This document shows positions 43,660 to 54,572 of a stretch of 64,000 nucleotides of DNA, one piece after another; within the stretch, counting starts at the first letter, position 1; the number at the start of each line of letters is the position of its first letter. Source of the DNA: Aquabacter sediminis (GTDB taxonomy: Bacteria; Pseudomonadota; Alphaproteobacteria; Rhizobiales; Xanthobacteraceae); assembly GCF_028863665.1 (NCBI RefSeq), contig NZ_JARBFX010000008.1:1-64000 (forward strand), in the 5' to 3' direction. The translations under genes were made by a program, and so were the position numbers. The notes beneath the pieces were generated by a model. That model worked only from the letters and a program-made list of their open reading frames with translations, made no database searches and was not told the origin of the DNA.

Positions 43660-44814
43660 TCACTCCGGGTCGGCCGTGCCCTGGAAGAAATCCTTCATCT
43701 TGGCAAAGAAACCGTTGGATTCGGGATGGGTCTCGTTGGAGCACTCGCGATCGAACTCGGAGAGCAGCTCCTTCTGGCGCTTGGTGAGGTTCTGCGGCGT
43801 CTCCACCACCACCTGCACATACATGTCGCCATGGTTGCGGGTGCGCAGCACCGGCATGCCCTTGCCGGACAGGCGCAGGCGCTTGCCGGACTGGGTGCCC
43901 TCCGGGATCTTCACCTTCGACTTGTCACCGCCAATGGTGGGGACCTCCACCGTCCCGCCCAGCGCCGCCGTCACCATGGAGATGGGCGCGCGGCAATAGA
44001 GGTCGGCGCCCTCCCGCTGGAAGAAGGGATGGGGCTCGATGGACAGGAAGATATAGAGATCGCCCGCCGGGCCACCGCGCGTGCCAGCCTCGCCCTCGCC
44101 GCCGAGGCGGATGCGGGTGCCGTCCTCGACACCGGCTGGAATGTGCACGGTGAGGGTGCGCTCGCGGGTGACGCGGCCCGCGCCGCCGCAATTGGGGCAC
44201 GGGTCCTCGATCATGCTGCCGCGGCCCTGGCAGGCAGGACAGGTGCGTTCCAGAGTGAAGAAGCCCTGGGCATGGCGGATCTTGCCCGCCCCGCCGCAGG
44301 TGCGGCAGGTCTTGGGCTGGGTGCCCGCCTTGGCGCCGGAGCCCGAGCAGGATTCGCACACGATGGAGGTCGGGATCTTGATCTGGGCGTCCTTGCCGGA
44401 GAAGGCTTCCTCCAGCGTGATGTCCATGTTGTAGCGCAGGTCCGCCCCGCGCCCGCGCCCGCCATTGCCCTGCCGGCCGCGCCCGCCGCCCATCTGGCCG
44501 CCGAACAGATCGTCGAAAATGTCGGCGAAGGTGGAGGCGAAGTCGGCGCCGAAGCCGGGCCCACCCGGCCCGCCGCCGCCCATGCCATTCTCGAAGGCAG
44601 CATGGCCGAAGCGGTCATAGGCGGCGCGCTTCTGCGGGTCTTTCAGGACCTCATAGGCCTCGTTGACTTCCTTGAAGCGGATCTCGGCCTCGCCGTCGCC
44701 CTGGTTGCGATCGGGGTGCCACTTCATGGCGAGCTTGCGGTAGGAGGCCTTCAGCACCGTCTCGTCGGCGCCGCGGTCACATCCCAGAACTTCGTAATAA
44801 TCGCGCTTCGACAT
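43660..44814 (-). CDS. dnaJ: Chaperone DnaJ
   Basis: The 384-residue protein has a J domain ([26 protein letters not shown] with the HPD triad), a Gly-rich linker and four CxxCxGxG zinc-finger repeats ([32 protein letters not shown]). The C-terminal peptide-binding domains follow. It stimulates DnaK ATPase and loads substrates. It lies 200 bases downstream of dnaK. Confidence 0.97.
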   Translation of the reverse strand: MSKRDYYEVLGCDRGADETVLKASYRKLAMKWHPDRNQGDGEAEIRFKEVNEAYEVLKDPQKRAAYDRFGHAAFENGMGGGGPGGPGFGADFASTFADIFDDLFGGQMGGGRGRQGNGGRGRGADLRYNMDITLEEAFSGKDAQIKIPTSIVCESCSGSGAKAGTQPKTCRTCGGAGKIRHAQGFFTLERTCPACQGRGSMIEDPCPNCGGAGRVTRERTLTVHIPAGVEDGTRIRLGGEGEAGTRGGPAGDLYIFLSIEPHPFFQREGADLYCRAPISMVTAALGGTVEVPTIGGDKSKVKIPEGTQSGKRLRLSGKGMPVLRTRNHGDMYVQVVVETPQNLTKRQKELLSEFDRECSNETHPESNGFFAKMKDFFQGTADPE

Positions 44815-44946
44815 GGCTCGTTACATCCGCCGCCCCGGTCCGGTAGGGGGCCCCTGAAGCGTCATGTGCGGCACCACGCCCCTTCCGCCCCGGCGAGCCG
44901 CGGGCACATGGTCCGAGGGGCGGGCAACAGGTGCCCCGATACAAGA

Positions 44947-44968
44947 CCCCCGGGGCAAGCCCCGGGGG
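44947..44968 (-). terminator. Hairpin between dnaK and dnaJ
   Basis: CCCCCGGGG-CAAG-CCCCGGGGG forms a very stable stem without a T tract. It may reduce readthrough so that dnaK is made in excess over dnaJ. Confidence 0.5.
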
Positions 44969-45014
44969 ATCGGTGGTTCACGCTCCCATCCCCCAAGAGG
45001 ACGGGAGGCAAGGA

Positions 45015-46913
<1,899 letters not shown>

Positions 46914-47083
46914 GTACTTCTCCTTGTCGGCAGACCGGCCGGGCCTATGCAGCGCCCACAAAAGGATGCCCGCGAGCCCCTCCCGCGGCTGTCCGCCGGT
47001 CCCCGTTTGAATTGGGGTACGTCACGTTTCCGTGGCGTTCGAGGCCGATATAGGAGGGGTGCCGGACCGCCGCAAGGCGTGCA

Positions 47084-47109
47084 AGATGGCGCGCCTTAGC
47101 TTTTTCAAG
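47084..47109 (-). promoter_or_regulatory. RpoH-like heat-shock promoter of dnaK
   Basis: On the minus strand CTTGAA (47109-47104), 12 bases, then CGCCATCT (47091-47084), matching the sigma-32 pattern CTTGAA-N13/14-CCCCATnT at all but one core base and with a slightly short spacer. It points toward dnaK. Confidence 0.55.
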
Positions 47110-47126
47110 AATCCGCGAGGTTCCTT

Positions 47127-47768
47127 ATGGCCGCCCTGTCTTCCGTCGGCGAGAATCCGCGGGCCGCTTTGCTGCTCGTCGATCTTCAGGTGGACTTCCT
47201 GCCGGGGGGAAGCCTTGCGGTGACGGGAGGCGACGAAGTTGTGCCACTCGCCAATCGGGTCGCCTCAACTTTCCGTAACGTCATTCTCACCCAGGACTGG
47301 CACCCGGCGGGGCATGTGTCCTTCGCCTCCACCCATGCGGGACGGGCGCCGTTCGACATGATCGAGCTGCCTTACGGGCCGCAGGTGCTGTGGCCGGACC
47401 ATTGCATCCAGGGCAGCCCCGGCGCGGCGTTCGCCCCGGGGCTCGACGTGCCCCATGCCCATCTGATCGTGCGCAAGGGAGTGCATCCCAGCATCGACAG
47501 CTATTCCACCTTCTATGAGGCGGACCGCGTGACCCCGACGGGCCTCACCGGCGCGCTGCGCGACCGGGGCATTGAGAGCGTCTACCTCATGGGCCTGGCC
47601 ACTGACTTCTGCGTTGCCTGGTCGGCCGTGGATGCCGCCCGCCACGGCTTTGCCACCCATGTCATCCCGGAAGGGTGCCGGGCGATCGATGCCAATGGCT
47701 CGCTCGCCCGCGCCCATGCCGACATGGCGGCCGCAGGCGTCACCCTGACTGGGCTCGGCGCGCTGTAG
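47127..47768 (+). CDS. pncA: Nicotinamidase
   Basis: The 213-residue isochorismatase-fold enzyme hydrolyses nicotinamide to nicotinate in NAD salvage. The catalytic triad is visible as Asp19 (LLLVDLQVDFLPGG), the Lys in LIVRKGVHP and the Cys in LATDFCVAWSA; metal ligands lie in TQDWHPAGHVSFAS. It diverges from dnaK. Confidence 0.93.
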   Translation: MAALSSVGENPRAALLLVDLQVDFLPGGSLAVTGGDEVVPLANRVASTFRNVILTQDWHPAGHVSFASTHAGRAPFDMIELPYGPQVLWPDHCIQGSPGAAFAPGLDVPHAHLIVRKGVHPSIDSYSTFYEADRVTPTGLTGALRDRGIESVYLMGLATDFCVAWSAVDAARHGFATHVIPEGCRAIDANGSLARAHADMAAAGVTLTGLGAL

Positions 47769-47810
47769 CCGGGCGACCGCTGGGAATAAGACCCGTCCGC
47801 GCCAGCTCCC

Positions 47811-48218
47811 TTACTGGGGAATGACGTGGATGATTTTGCGCGTTCCCGGCTCCACCAGCACCGTGCCCTGGTCCTGAAGCACCACATAGCGATAGGCGGG
47901 CGCATTGAAGCCGCCATAATCCTGCGTGGCGTCAAAGGTCTGCAATTGGACCGTCTCCGGCAGCACGGCGCCCACCACGGGCGTGTAGCCGCTGGACACC
48001 ACCACCGCGGGCGCCGCGCTCACCATGTAGCGCTGTACCAGCACGCCCTGAGCCGGTGTCACGACCACGGCCTGCGGAGCACCCGGCTGGGCGGTGGGCG
48101 CCTGGACCAACAGGGGTTGCGGCTCGCGGACCACAAGGGTGCCGGTCTGGGCCAGGGCGCCCACAGTGCCCGCCGCCAGGATGGCCACGCAAAGCGGGCC
48201 GGTAAGACGTGTCGTCAT
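47811..48218 (-). CDS. DUF1236-type small exported protein
   Basis: The 135-residue protein has a signal sequence (PLCVAILAAGTVGALAQ), a Val/Pro/Gln-rich middle and the ending YRYVVLQDQGTVLVEPGTRK, IIHVIPQ, which is the DUF1236 domain common in Hyphomicrobiales. Function unknown, probably periplasmic. It is convergent with pncA. Confidence 0.8.
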   Translation of the reverse strand: MTTRLTGPLCVAILAAGTVGALAQTGTLVVREPQPLLVQAPTAQPGAPQAVVVTPAQGVLVQRYMVSAAPAVVVSSGYTPVVGAVLPETVQLQTFDATQDYGGFNAPAYRYVVLQDQGTVLVEPGTRKIIHVIPQ

Positions 48219-48384
48219 GATGCGATCTCCTCATGTCGCCCGCGAGCCCCGGCAGTCCGGGTGCCCCTGCCCCGCTTGCCTGCAACACCGAGGGCCTGCG
48301 TGGCGTTCCTCCCCCGCCAGTCGACCCTTCCGGGGCGCCCGGCCTTGCGCCATGGTGAACGGCGCGCCACGATGGAACGGATTG

Positions 48385-49002
48385 ATGCAGACGCTCGAAC
48401 TTGCTCCCGGCTGCCTGTGGTGGCCTGGGCTTCTGGACCGGGACCGGCAAGCTGCCCTGCTGGCGCAGGTGGAGGCGGGCCTGGCGCAGGCGCCCCTCTT
48501 CACACCCCGCATGCCCCGCACCGGCCAGCCGTTCAGCGTGCGCATGAGCAATTTCGGCCCGCTGGGCTGGGTGTCCGACGTGGATGGCTATCGCTACCAG
48601 ACCTTCCATCCCGACACGCGCCAGCCCTGGCCGGCCCTGCCCGCTGTCCTGTCGGAACTGTGGGACCAACTGGCGGGCGTGCCCTATGGGCCGGAAGCCT
48701 GCCTCATCAACTGGTACGGCCCGGACGCCCGCATGGGGCTCCACCAGGACAAGGACGAGCAGGACCTCACCGCGCCTGTCCTATCCCTGTCCCTGGGCGA
48801 TACCGCCCTGTTCCGGATCGGCGGCAGCCAGCGGCGCGCACCCACCCGCTCCATCCGCCTCGCCTCTGGCGATGCCGTGCTGCTGTCCGGGCCGGGACGC
48901 CTGGCATTCCATGGGATCGACCGCATCCTGCCAGGAACCTCGACGCTCATCGGCCAGCCCGGCCGCTTCAACCTGACCCTGCGGCGGGTGACGCCCCCCT
49001 GA
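48385..49002 (+). CDS. alkB: Alpha-ketoglutarate-dependent dioxygenase AlkB
   Basis: The 205-residue Fe(II)/2-oxoglutarate dioxygenase repairs alkylated DNA/RNA bases by oxidative demethylation. Motifs are the substrate-side NWYGPDARMGLHQDKDEQD with the HxD iron ligands, the second iron His in RLAFHGIDRILPG, and the Arg pair in GRFNLTLRRV that binds 2-oxoglutarate. GGAACGG precedes the ATG; ATG 48352 is an alternative. No ada or other adaptive-response gene is adjacent. Confidence 0.92.
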   Translation: MQTLELAPGCLWWPGLLDRDRQAALLAQVEAGLAQAPLFTPRMPRTGQPFSVRMSNFGPLGWVSDVDGYRYQTFHPDTRQPWPALPAVLSELWDQLAGVPYGPEACLINWYGPDARMGLHQDKDEQDLTAPVLSLSLGDTALFRIGGSQRRAPTRSIRLASGDAVLLSGPGRLAFHGIDRILPGTSTLIGQPGRFNLTLRRVTPP

Positions 49003-49103
49003 TCGCGCCATCCGCCACCCTTTACCGCCCTTGGATGCGGCCGGCCGCCATGGTTCTGCCGGGATTGGTTCTAAACAGGGACATGGCCCTTCTGGAGATG
49101 CAC

Positions 49104-50042
49104 ATGCGCCTACCGCTCGTTCTCGCCGCCCTCCTGATGTCGGGCGGTCTCGCCGGGGCTGCCGATGCCACCTTCCCCAAAGGCAGCTCTTTCGGCCTGG
49201 TGCCCCCAGTAGGCATGGTGGAGAGCACCACCTTCGCGGGCTTCGAGGATCCCAGCATCGGCGCCGCCATCCTCATGGTGGAGATGCCGCCCGTGGCCTA
49301 TGCCCAGGTGGAATCGGGCTTCACCGACGCGGCGCTCGCCTCCAAGGGCATCACGGTGGAATCCCGCGGCACGCTCCCCTTGGCCCTGCCGGATGCCAAG
49401 ACCCTGTTTGTGACCGGCAAGCAGAGCGTCGGCGCGGTTTCGGCCCGCAAATGGATTCTGCTGGCGGGCACGGCCCAGGCCACCGTCCTCGTCACCGTCC
49501 AGGCCGCCGACGACAAGCCCGGCGGGCTGACCGACGAGAGCGTGCGAAAGACCCTGGAGACCCTGGCCTATCGCACGCCGCCCACGCCCCAGGAGCAGAT
49601 GGCGGACCTGCCCTTCCGCTTCGCCGACATGGCCGGCTTTCGGCCGGTGAAGGTGATCGGCAATACGGCGGTGGTTCTCACCGACGGGCCGAAGGACGTG
49701 ATCGAGAATGCCGACCAGGCCCTCTTCGTCGCTGGCGTTGCCCCCGGCGCCCCCCGGGAGGAGGAGCGGCGGCAATTCGCCTTGCGCGCCCTGTCCTCGG
49801 TGACGGGTGTGAAGGACATGCGGATCGAGCGCGCGGAACCCCTGCGCATCGGCGGCATGTCCGGCTTCGAGATCCTGGCCAATGCCAAGGATGCGGCGGG
49901 CAACGAGGATGTGAAGGTGGTCCAGTGGCTGCGCTTCGGGCCGACCGCCCATCTGCGCATGGTGGCCATCGTGCGGGCGAAGGATTTCCCTGAGGAATAT
50001 GGCCGCCTGCGTGCCCTGCGCGACGGCATGGAGCCCCGCTGA
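49104..50042 (+). CDS. Exported protein of unknown function
   Basis: The 312-residue protein has a signal peptide (LPLVLAALLMSGGLAGAADA) and a soluble domain with a repeated alpha/beta pattern, for example FAGFEDPSIGAAILMVEMP, and a second half KVIGNTAVVLTDGPKDVIEN. The family was not recognised. GGAG precedes ATG 49104; ATG 49083 is an alternative. It is likely periplasmic and stands alone between alkB and the CoA-ligase cluster. Confidence 0.7.
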   Translation: MRLPLVLAALLMSGGLAGAADATFPKGSSFGLVPPVGMVESTTFAGFEDPSIGAAILMVEMPPVAYAQVESGFTDAALASKGITVESRGTLPLALPDAKTLFVTGKQSVGAVSARKWILLAGTAQATVLVTVQAADDKPGGLTDESVRKTLETLAYRTPPTPQEQMADLPFRFADMAGFRPVKVIGNTAVVLTDGPKDVIENADQALFVAGVAPGAPREEERRQFALRALSSVTGVKDMRIERAEPLRIGGMSGFEILANAKDAAGNEDVKVVQWLRFGPTAHLRMVAIVRAKDFPEEYGRLRALRDGMEPR

Positions 50043-50287
50043 GGCGGCGGTCGCTGCGCCCCCTCAGGCCGGTGCACGGCTTTGTGCGCCGGCAAAACAT
50101 CCCAGTGGATGCCTCGCGAGCAGGTGTTCGGACGCCGAGGGAAACACGCCTCCTTGCCCGCAAGGGTGTGAGCGTTCGGCCTCGTCGCGTCCCCCGCAAG
50201 AGCCATCGCTCCGCACCCGTCGAAGGCCCCTGAAGGGTGACGATGATGCGCTTGATCGCGCCCGCTGCCGCGGGCGCGCATGGGGCG

Positions 50288-50319
50288 TTGACAGGTCATT
50301 TTAATTCGAGTGTATTAAA
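50288..50319 (+). promoter_or_regulatory. Promoter with overlapping AT-rich operator
   Basis: TTGACA (50288-50293), a 17-base spacer and TGTATT (50311-50316) form a plausible sigma-70 promoter. TTTAAT-N8-ATTAAA (50300-50319) overlaps the spacer and -10, where a repressor would block polymerase. AT-rich TTAATTC elements recur in front of the cluster's TetR gene. Confidence 0.6.
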
Positions 50320-50495
50320 TTCGCCTGGATGGAGAGAGGGCCTGCCCTGCGGGCCCTCTCGCTGCCGCTCCATGCCCGTCCCTCGCACGATGCCCGCCCC
50401 GGCGTCGTGCGGCGGACCAGCCTACCGAACGCCGCCGCCGGCGCGGCCAAAATGACGGGGCCGGACGCTCTCCGGTCATCCGTCCAAGACGCACC

Positions 50496-50570
50496 CAAGA
50501 AACGTCCGCCCAAGACTCGTCCCTCCAAGACACGTCCGCCCAAGAAACGCCCATTCAAGAAACGCCCAAC
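50496..50570. repeat. Five 15-bp tandem repeats
   Basis: Units beginning CAAGA start at 50496, 50511, 50526, 50541 and 50556, with the pattern CAAGAMWCGYCCNYY. In one plus-strand frame they encode KKRPP-like pentapeptides, in the leader of the CoA-ligase gene. Confidence 0.8.
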
Positions 50571-50588
50571 CGCGAAGACGCCAAACCC

Positions 50589-52703
50589 ATGAGCCTTGTC
50601 CCCCCGGTCATCGAGACCGCGTCCCTGGAGCCCCTGTTCCGCCCCCGCTCGGTCGCCATCATCGGCGCCTCGGCCACCCCCGGAAAGATCGGCGCCGTGC
50701 CGGTGGCCATGCTGCGCGAATATGACTTCTCCGGCGCGGTGTATCCGGTGAACCCCAAGGGCGGGCGCATCAGCGGATATGAGGCGGTCCCCTCTCTTGC
50801 CGCCATTGGCGGCCCGGTGGATCTCGCCATCATCGCCATTCCCGCCTCCGGCGTCCTGGAGGCGCTGGACGAGTGTGCCGCGCGCGGCACCAAGGCGGCG
50901 GTCGTGTTCAGCTCCGGCTTTGCGGAAATGGGCGGAGCCGGGGAGGAGGCGCAGGCGGCGCTTGCCGCCTTGGCGCGGCGGTCCGGCATGCGCGTCATCG
51001 GGCCGAACGCGCTGGGCGTCGCCAATCTGGAAACCGGCCTCGTCGCCAGCTTCTGCCCCTTCTTCAAGCCGCGCTTTCCCTCCGGAGGCTCCATCGGCCT
51101 CGTCAGCCAATCCGGCGCCTTCGGCGGCTATGTGGCGAACTTGGCCCAGGATCGGGGCCTATCCTTCTCCACCTGGATCACCACCGGCAACGAAGCGGAC
51201 GTGGAAGTGGCGGATGGGATCGCCTATCTGGCCGCCGACCCCGCCACCCGCGTCATTCTCGTCTATATGGAAGGCGCGCGGAACGGCCCGCGCCTCGTGG
51301 CAGCGCTGGAGCAGGCGCGGGAGGCGGGCAAGCCCGTCATCGTGCTGAAGGTGGGGCGCACCGAGGCCGGCGCGGCCGCCGCCGCCTCACATACCGCCTC
51401 CCTCGCCGGCGCCGATGCCGTCTATGACGCGGTGCTGCGCCAATGCGGCGCCCACCGCGCCCGCACCATCGCCGAATGGTTCGACCTTGGCTATGCCTAT
51501 GCGGTCGGCCGGCCGCCCCGCAACACGGCCATCGGGCTCATCACGGTGTCCGGCGGCGTCGGGGTCATGATGGCGGACGAGGCGGTCTCCGGCGGGCTCG
51601 ACCCGACACCCCTCGGGGAAGAGGCCCAGGCCCGCATTCGCGACATCATTCCTTTCGCCGGCACCCGCAACCCCGTGGATGTCACCGGCCAGATGCTGGG
51701 CGAGCTGGACCGCTTCGGCGACATGGTGGAGGTGGTGCTGGCGGATGCCGATTTCGGCAGCATCGTCGCCTTCAATGCGGGCGCCGGCCACAAGGAGGAG
51801 AACGGCTTCCGCATCCAGAAGGTCTGGCAGGAGGTGCGCGCCCGCCACCCGGACGCCTTCCTTGCCATATCCGGCGCGACGCCCCCCGCCGTGCGCGCCG
51901 CCTATGAGGCGGATGGCTGCCTTGTTTTCACCGAGCCGGATGCCGCAGTGCGCACCGCCGCCGCCATGGCGCAGCTGTCCGCCCCCCGCCCGGCGCGCAC
52001 CCCGCCCGCCCCCATGGCGCCCACGGCCCTGCCGGCAGGCACGCTGAACGAGCACGACGCCCTTTCGGTCCTCGCCGCTGCCGGCCTCCCCGTTCCCGGC
52101 GCTCGGACAGCCGCCAGCCCGGACGAAGCTGTCGAGGTGGCGCGGGAGATCGGCTTCCCCGTGGTGGTGAAGGTGCTGTCCGCCGACATCCTGCACAAGT
52201 CCGACATTGGCGGCGTCGCGCTCAACCTCGGCGATGCCGAGGCGGTAAAGCGTGCGGCCGAAGAGGTCATGGCCCGCGCCCGCGCTGCCATGCCCGGCGC
52301 GCGGATCGAGGGGTGCCTTGTCGCGCCCATGGTGCCGTTCAAGGGGGCGGTGGAGACCATATTAGGCGTCCAGGTGGACCCCGTCTTCGGCCCCATGGTG
52401 ATGTTCGGCCTTGGCGGCGTGCTGGTGGAGGTGCTCCACGACGTGGCGCTGAAGCGCGCGCCCTTCAGTCAGGACGAAGCGCGGGAGATGATCGCCTCCA
52501 TCAAGGGCGCGGCCATCCTTAAGGGCGCACGCGGGGCCCCGCCGGCCGATGTGGATGCGCTGGCGCGGGCGCTCTCCGATCTCTCACGCTTCGCCGCCGC
52601 CCATCAGGACCAGTTGGTGACGCTGGACATCAACCCCTTCCTGGTCCGCCCCGCCGGAGAGGGCGCCGTGGCGCTCGACGCCGTCATCACAACGAGGACT
52701 TGA
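50589..52703 (+). CDS. NDP-forming acyl-CoA ligase (acetate-CoA ligase family)
   Basis: The 704-residue protein joins alpha and beta parts of the ADP-forming acetyl-CoA synthetase type. A CoA-binding domain (RPRSVAIIGASATPGKIGAV) is followed by the ligase domain (SQSGAFGGYVANLAQDRG, GNEADVEVADGIAYL). The SHTASLAGADAVYDAV segment carries the likely phospho-His. A C-terminal ATP-grasp domain of about residues 480-700 (GFPVVVKVLSADILHKSDIG) follows. It activates a carboxylic acid to its CoA thioester and heads a cluster of beta-oxidation-like genes. The next gene starts after three bases. Confidence 0.92.
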   Translation: MSLVPPVIETASLEPLFRPRSVAIIGASATPGKIGAVPVAMLREYDFSGAVYPVNPKGGRISGYEAVPSLAAIGGPVDLAIIAIPASGVLEALDECAARGTKAAVVFSSGFAEMGGAGEEAQAALAALARRSGMRVIGPNALGVANLETGLVASFCPFFKPRFPSGGSIGLVSQSGAFGGYVANLAQDRGLSFSTWITTGNEADVEVADGIAYLAADPATRVILVYMEGARNGPRLVAALEQAREAGKPVIVLKVGRTEAGAAAAASHTASLAGADAVYDAVLRQCGAHRARTIAEWFDLGYAYAVGRPPRNTAIGLITVSGGVGVMMADEAVSGGLDPTPLGEEAQARIRDIIPFAGTRNPVDVTGQMLGELDRFGDMVEVVLADADFGSIVAFNAGAGHKEENGFRIQKVWQEVRARHPDAFLAISGATPPAVRAAYEADGCLVFTEPDAAVRTAAAMAQLSAPRPARTPPAPMAPTALPAGTLNEHDALSVLAAAGLPVPGARTAASPDEAVEVAREIGFPVVVKVLSADILHKSDIGGVALNLGDAEAVKRAAEEVMARARAAMPGARIEGCLVAPMVPFKGAVETILGVQVDPVFGPMVMFGLGGVLVEVLHDVALKRAPFSQDEAREMIASIKGAAILKGARGAPPADVDALARALSDLSRFAAAHQDQLVTLDINPFLVRPAGEGAVALDAVITTRT

Positions 52704-52706
52704 GCC

Positions 52707-53696
52707 ATGACGGCATCTGAAACCGTGGACGCGCTGGTCTGCTCCGCCCATGGGGAGCCTTCCGGCCTGTCGGTGGGCCTATTGGCGCTGCGGGCGCTGA
52801 CGGACAATGAGGTGGAGATCGAGGTGGAGGCCGCCGGCATCTCCTATGTGGACGTGCTGATGGTGCGCAATCTCCACCAGAACAAGCACGCCACGCCCTT
52901 CGCCGCCGGCATGGAAGCGGTGGGGCGGGTGCGGGCGGTGGGGCCGGCCGTGGCCCATGTGAAGCCCGGCGACCGCGTGGCGGCCCTGCTCTATGACGGC
53001 GGTCATGCCCGCCGCGCCATCGCCGCCGGCAGCGAGACCTTCCTCCTGCCCGACGGGTGCGACCCCGTGCGCACCGCCGCCTGGCTTTCGGTGGCGCTGA
53101 CGGCTGAGATCGCTCTCACGGACCGGGCCGGCGTGAAGGCGGGCGAGACGGTCCTGGTGGGCGGCGCGGCAGGCGGCGTGGGCCTGTGCGCGGTGCAGCT
53201 CGCCCATTGGCACGGCGCCCGCGTCATCGCCGCCGCCAGCGACGCGGCGCGCTGCGACCTGGCGCGCCAGGCCGGGGCGGATGCGGCGCTCGTCTATGGG
53301 GACGGCTTCCGCGAGCGCTGCCAGGGCGTGAATGACGGTCGGGACGTGAATGTCATCATCGACCCGGTGGGGGGCGCCTTTGCCGAGGCGGCCGCCAACC
53401 TCCTGGACTGGGACGGGCGCTATGTGGTGATCGGCTTTGCCGGAGGCGGCATCCCCTCCTTTGCCGCCAACCGGCTCCTGGTGAAGAACCGGGCTGTGCT
53501 GGGCATGGTGCTAGGCTTCTACCGCTGGCAGCGCCCGGCCGTCCTGGCGGCGGCGGCGGACCGGGTGTTCCGCGCGCTTGCGGAAGGGGCGCTCGATGCG
53601 CCAGTGACGGTGGTCGAGGGCCTTTCCGGCGTTCCGGCGGTGATGGAGGAGATTGCCGGGCGGCGGTTCCTCGGCAAGGCGGTGGTGGTGCCCTGA
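52707..53696 (+). CDS. NADPH:quinone oxidoreductase-like MDR protein
   Basis: The 329-residue medium-chain reductase has an N-terminal GroES-like fold (ALTDNEVEIEVEAAGISYVD) and a Rossmann domain (VLVGGAAGGVGLCAVQLAHW, VNVIIDPVGGAFAEAA). It lacks structural zinc Cys residues and so belongs to the quinone oxidoreductase/zeta-crystallin group. It may reduce an enoyl-CoA or quinone in the pathway. It is tightly packed between the CoA ligase and the hydratase. Confidence 0.9.
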   Translation: MTASETVDALVCSAHGEPSGLSVGLLALRALTDNEVEIEVEAAGISYVDVLMVRNLHQNKHATPFAAGMEAVGRVRAVGPAVAHVKPGDRVAALLYDGGHARRAIAAGSETFLLPDGCDPVRTAAWLSVALTAEIALTDRAGVKAGETVLVGGAAGGVGLCAVQLAHWHGARVIAAASDAARCDLARQAGADAALVYGDGFRERCQGVNDGRDVNVIIDPVGGAFAEAAANLLDWDGRYVVIGFAGGGIPSFAANRLLVKNRAVLGMVLGFYRWQRPAVLAAAADRVFRALAEGALDAPVTVVEGLSGVPAVMEEIAGRRFLGKAVVVP

Positions 53697-53729
53697 GCGG
53701 GTTTGGACACGAAAAAAGGGGAAGTGCGG

Positions 53730-54509
53730 ATGAGTGGGACCGAGGCCGTTCTCGTGGAGGATCGCGGCGCCGTGCGCCTGCTCACCCTCAACCAGCCGGA
53801 ACGGCGCAATGCGCTGTCCCCGCCGGTGCGGGAAGCGCTGCATGATGCCCTAGCCCCCGCCATGGCGGACCCGCAGGTGCGGGCCATCGTCATCACCGGC
53901 GCCGGCGGCACCTTCTGCGCCGGCGGCGATCTCTCGGCCATGACCCCGGGCGCAGGCCTCGCCGGGCGTGACCGGGTGGAACGGCTTCAGCGCATCGGCC
54001 GCCTGCTGCTGGGCGGCCCGAAAGTGGTAATCGCGGCGGTGGAAGGCCACGCGGTGGGCGCCGGCCTTGCCCTTGCCGCTGCCTGCGACCTGGTGGTGAC
54101 GGCAAGCGATGCCCGCTTCACCAGCGCCTTCGACAAGGTGGGCCTCATGCCGGACCTCGGGGCGCTCTGGACCTTGCCGTGGCGCATCGGCATGGGCGCC
54201 ACGCGGCGCCTCGTCTTTGCCGGTGAGAGCGTGACGGGAGAAGAGGCGCGCGCCATGGGGCTCGCCGATTTCGTCAGCCCGCCGGGGCGCGCGCTGGAGG
54301 TCGCGCTGGAGCACGCCGCGGCCATTGCCGCCGGGCCGAGCCGGGCCTTCGCCCTGGCCAAGTCCATGCTGGCCACCCATCCGTGCGGCCTCGACCCCTT
54401 CCTGCGGGCGGAGGCCGACGCCCAGGGCCTCCTCTTCACCTCGGAAGACTTCGCCGAGGGGCGCGCCGCCTTCCTGGAGAAGCGCAAGGCCAGCTTTTCC
54501 GGCTTCTGA
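53730..54509 (+). CDS. Enoyl-CoA hydratase/isomerase family protein
   Basis: The 259-residue crotonase-fold protein shows the oxyanion-hole segments ITGAGGTFCAGGDLSAM and KVVIAAVEGHAVGAGLALAA, and SDARFTSAFDKVGLMPDLGA. The second catalytic Glu position is Asp (MPDLGA), as in some isomerases, so hydratase versus isomerase is open. AGGGGAAG precedes the ATG. It is the last plus-strand gene of the cluster. Confidence 0.9.
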   Translation: MSGTEAVLVEDRGAVRLLTLNQPERRNALSPPVREALHDALAPAMADPQVRAIVITGAGGTFCAGGDLSAMTPGAGLAGRDRVERLQRIGRLLLGGPKVVIAAVEGHAVGAGLALAAACDLVVTASDARFTSAFDKVGLMPDLGALWTLPWRIGMGATRRLVFAGESVTGEEARAMGLADFVSPPGRALEVALEHAAAIAAGPSRAFALAKSMLATHPCGLDPFLRAEADAQGLLFTSEDFAEGRAAFLEKRKASFSGF

Positions 54510-54525
54510 ATCCCGCTCAAGATAA

Positions 54526-54555
54526 AAGGGCCGGCGGATGTCTCCGCCGGCCCTT
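54526..54555. terminator. Bidirectional terminator
   Basis: A perfect 13-base stem (AAGGGCCGGCGGA / TCCGCCGGCCCTT, loop TGTC) lies between the convergent hydratase and acyl-CoA dehydrogenase genes. On the minus strand it runs into TTTTATC. Confidence 0.88.
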
Positions 54556-54572
54556 CTGCATTTCCGGGCTTG

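Larger units (their letters stand above)
50043..50588. other. Long leader region of the CoA-ligase cluster
   Basis: This 545-base region has no recognised gene in its first 240 bases. It then holds a sigma-70 promoter with an overlapping dyad (50288-50319) and an array of 15-bp repeats (50496-50570). The transcript would have a leader of about 265 bases. Confidence 0.6.

Noticed and set aside
50496-50570. Pentapeptide-repeat protein on the minus strand
   Set aside because: The reverse frames read as pentapeptides only because the DNA has a 15-bp period; residues do not follow the A(D/N)LXX pattern.
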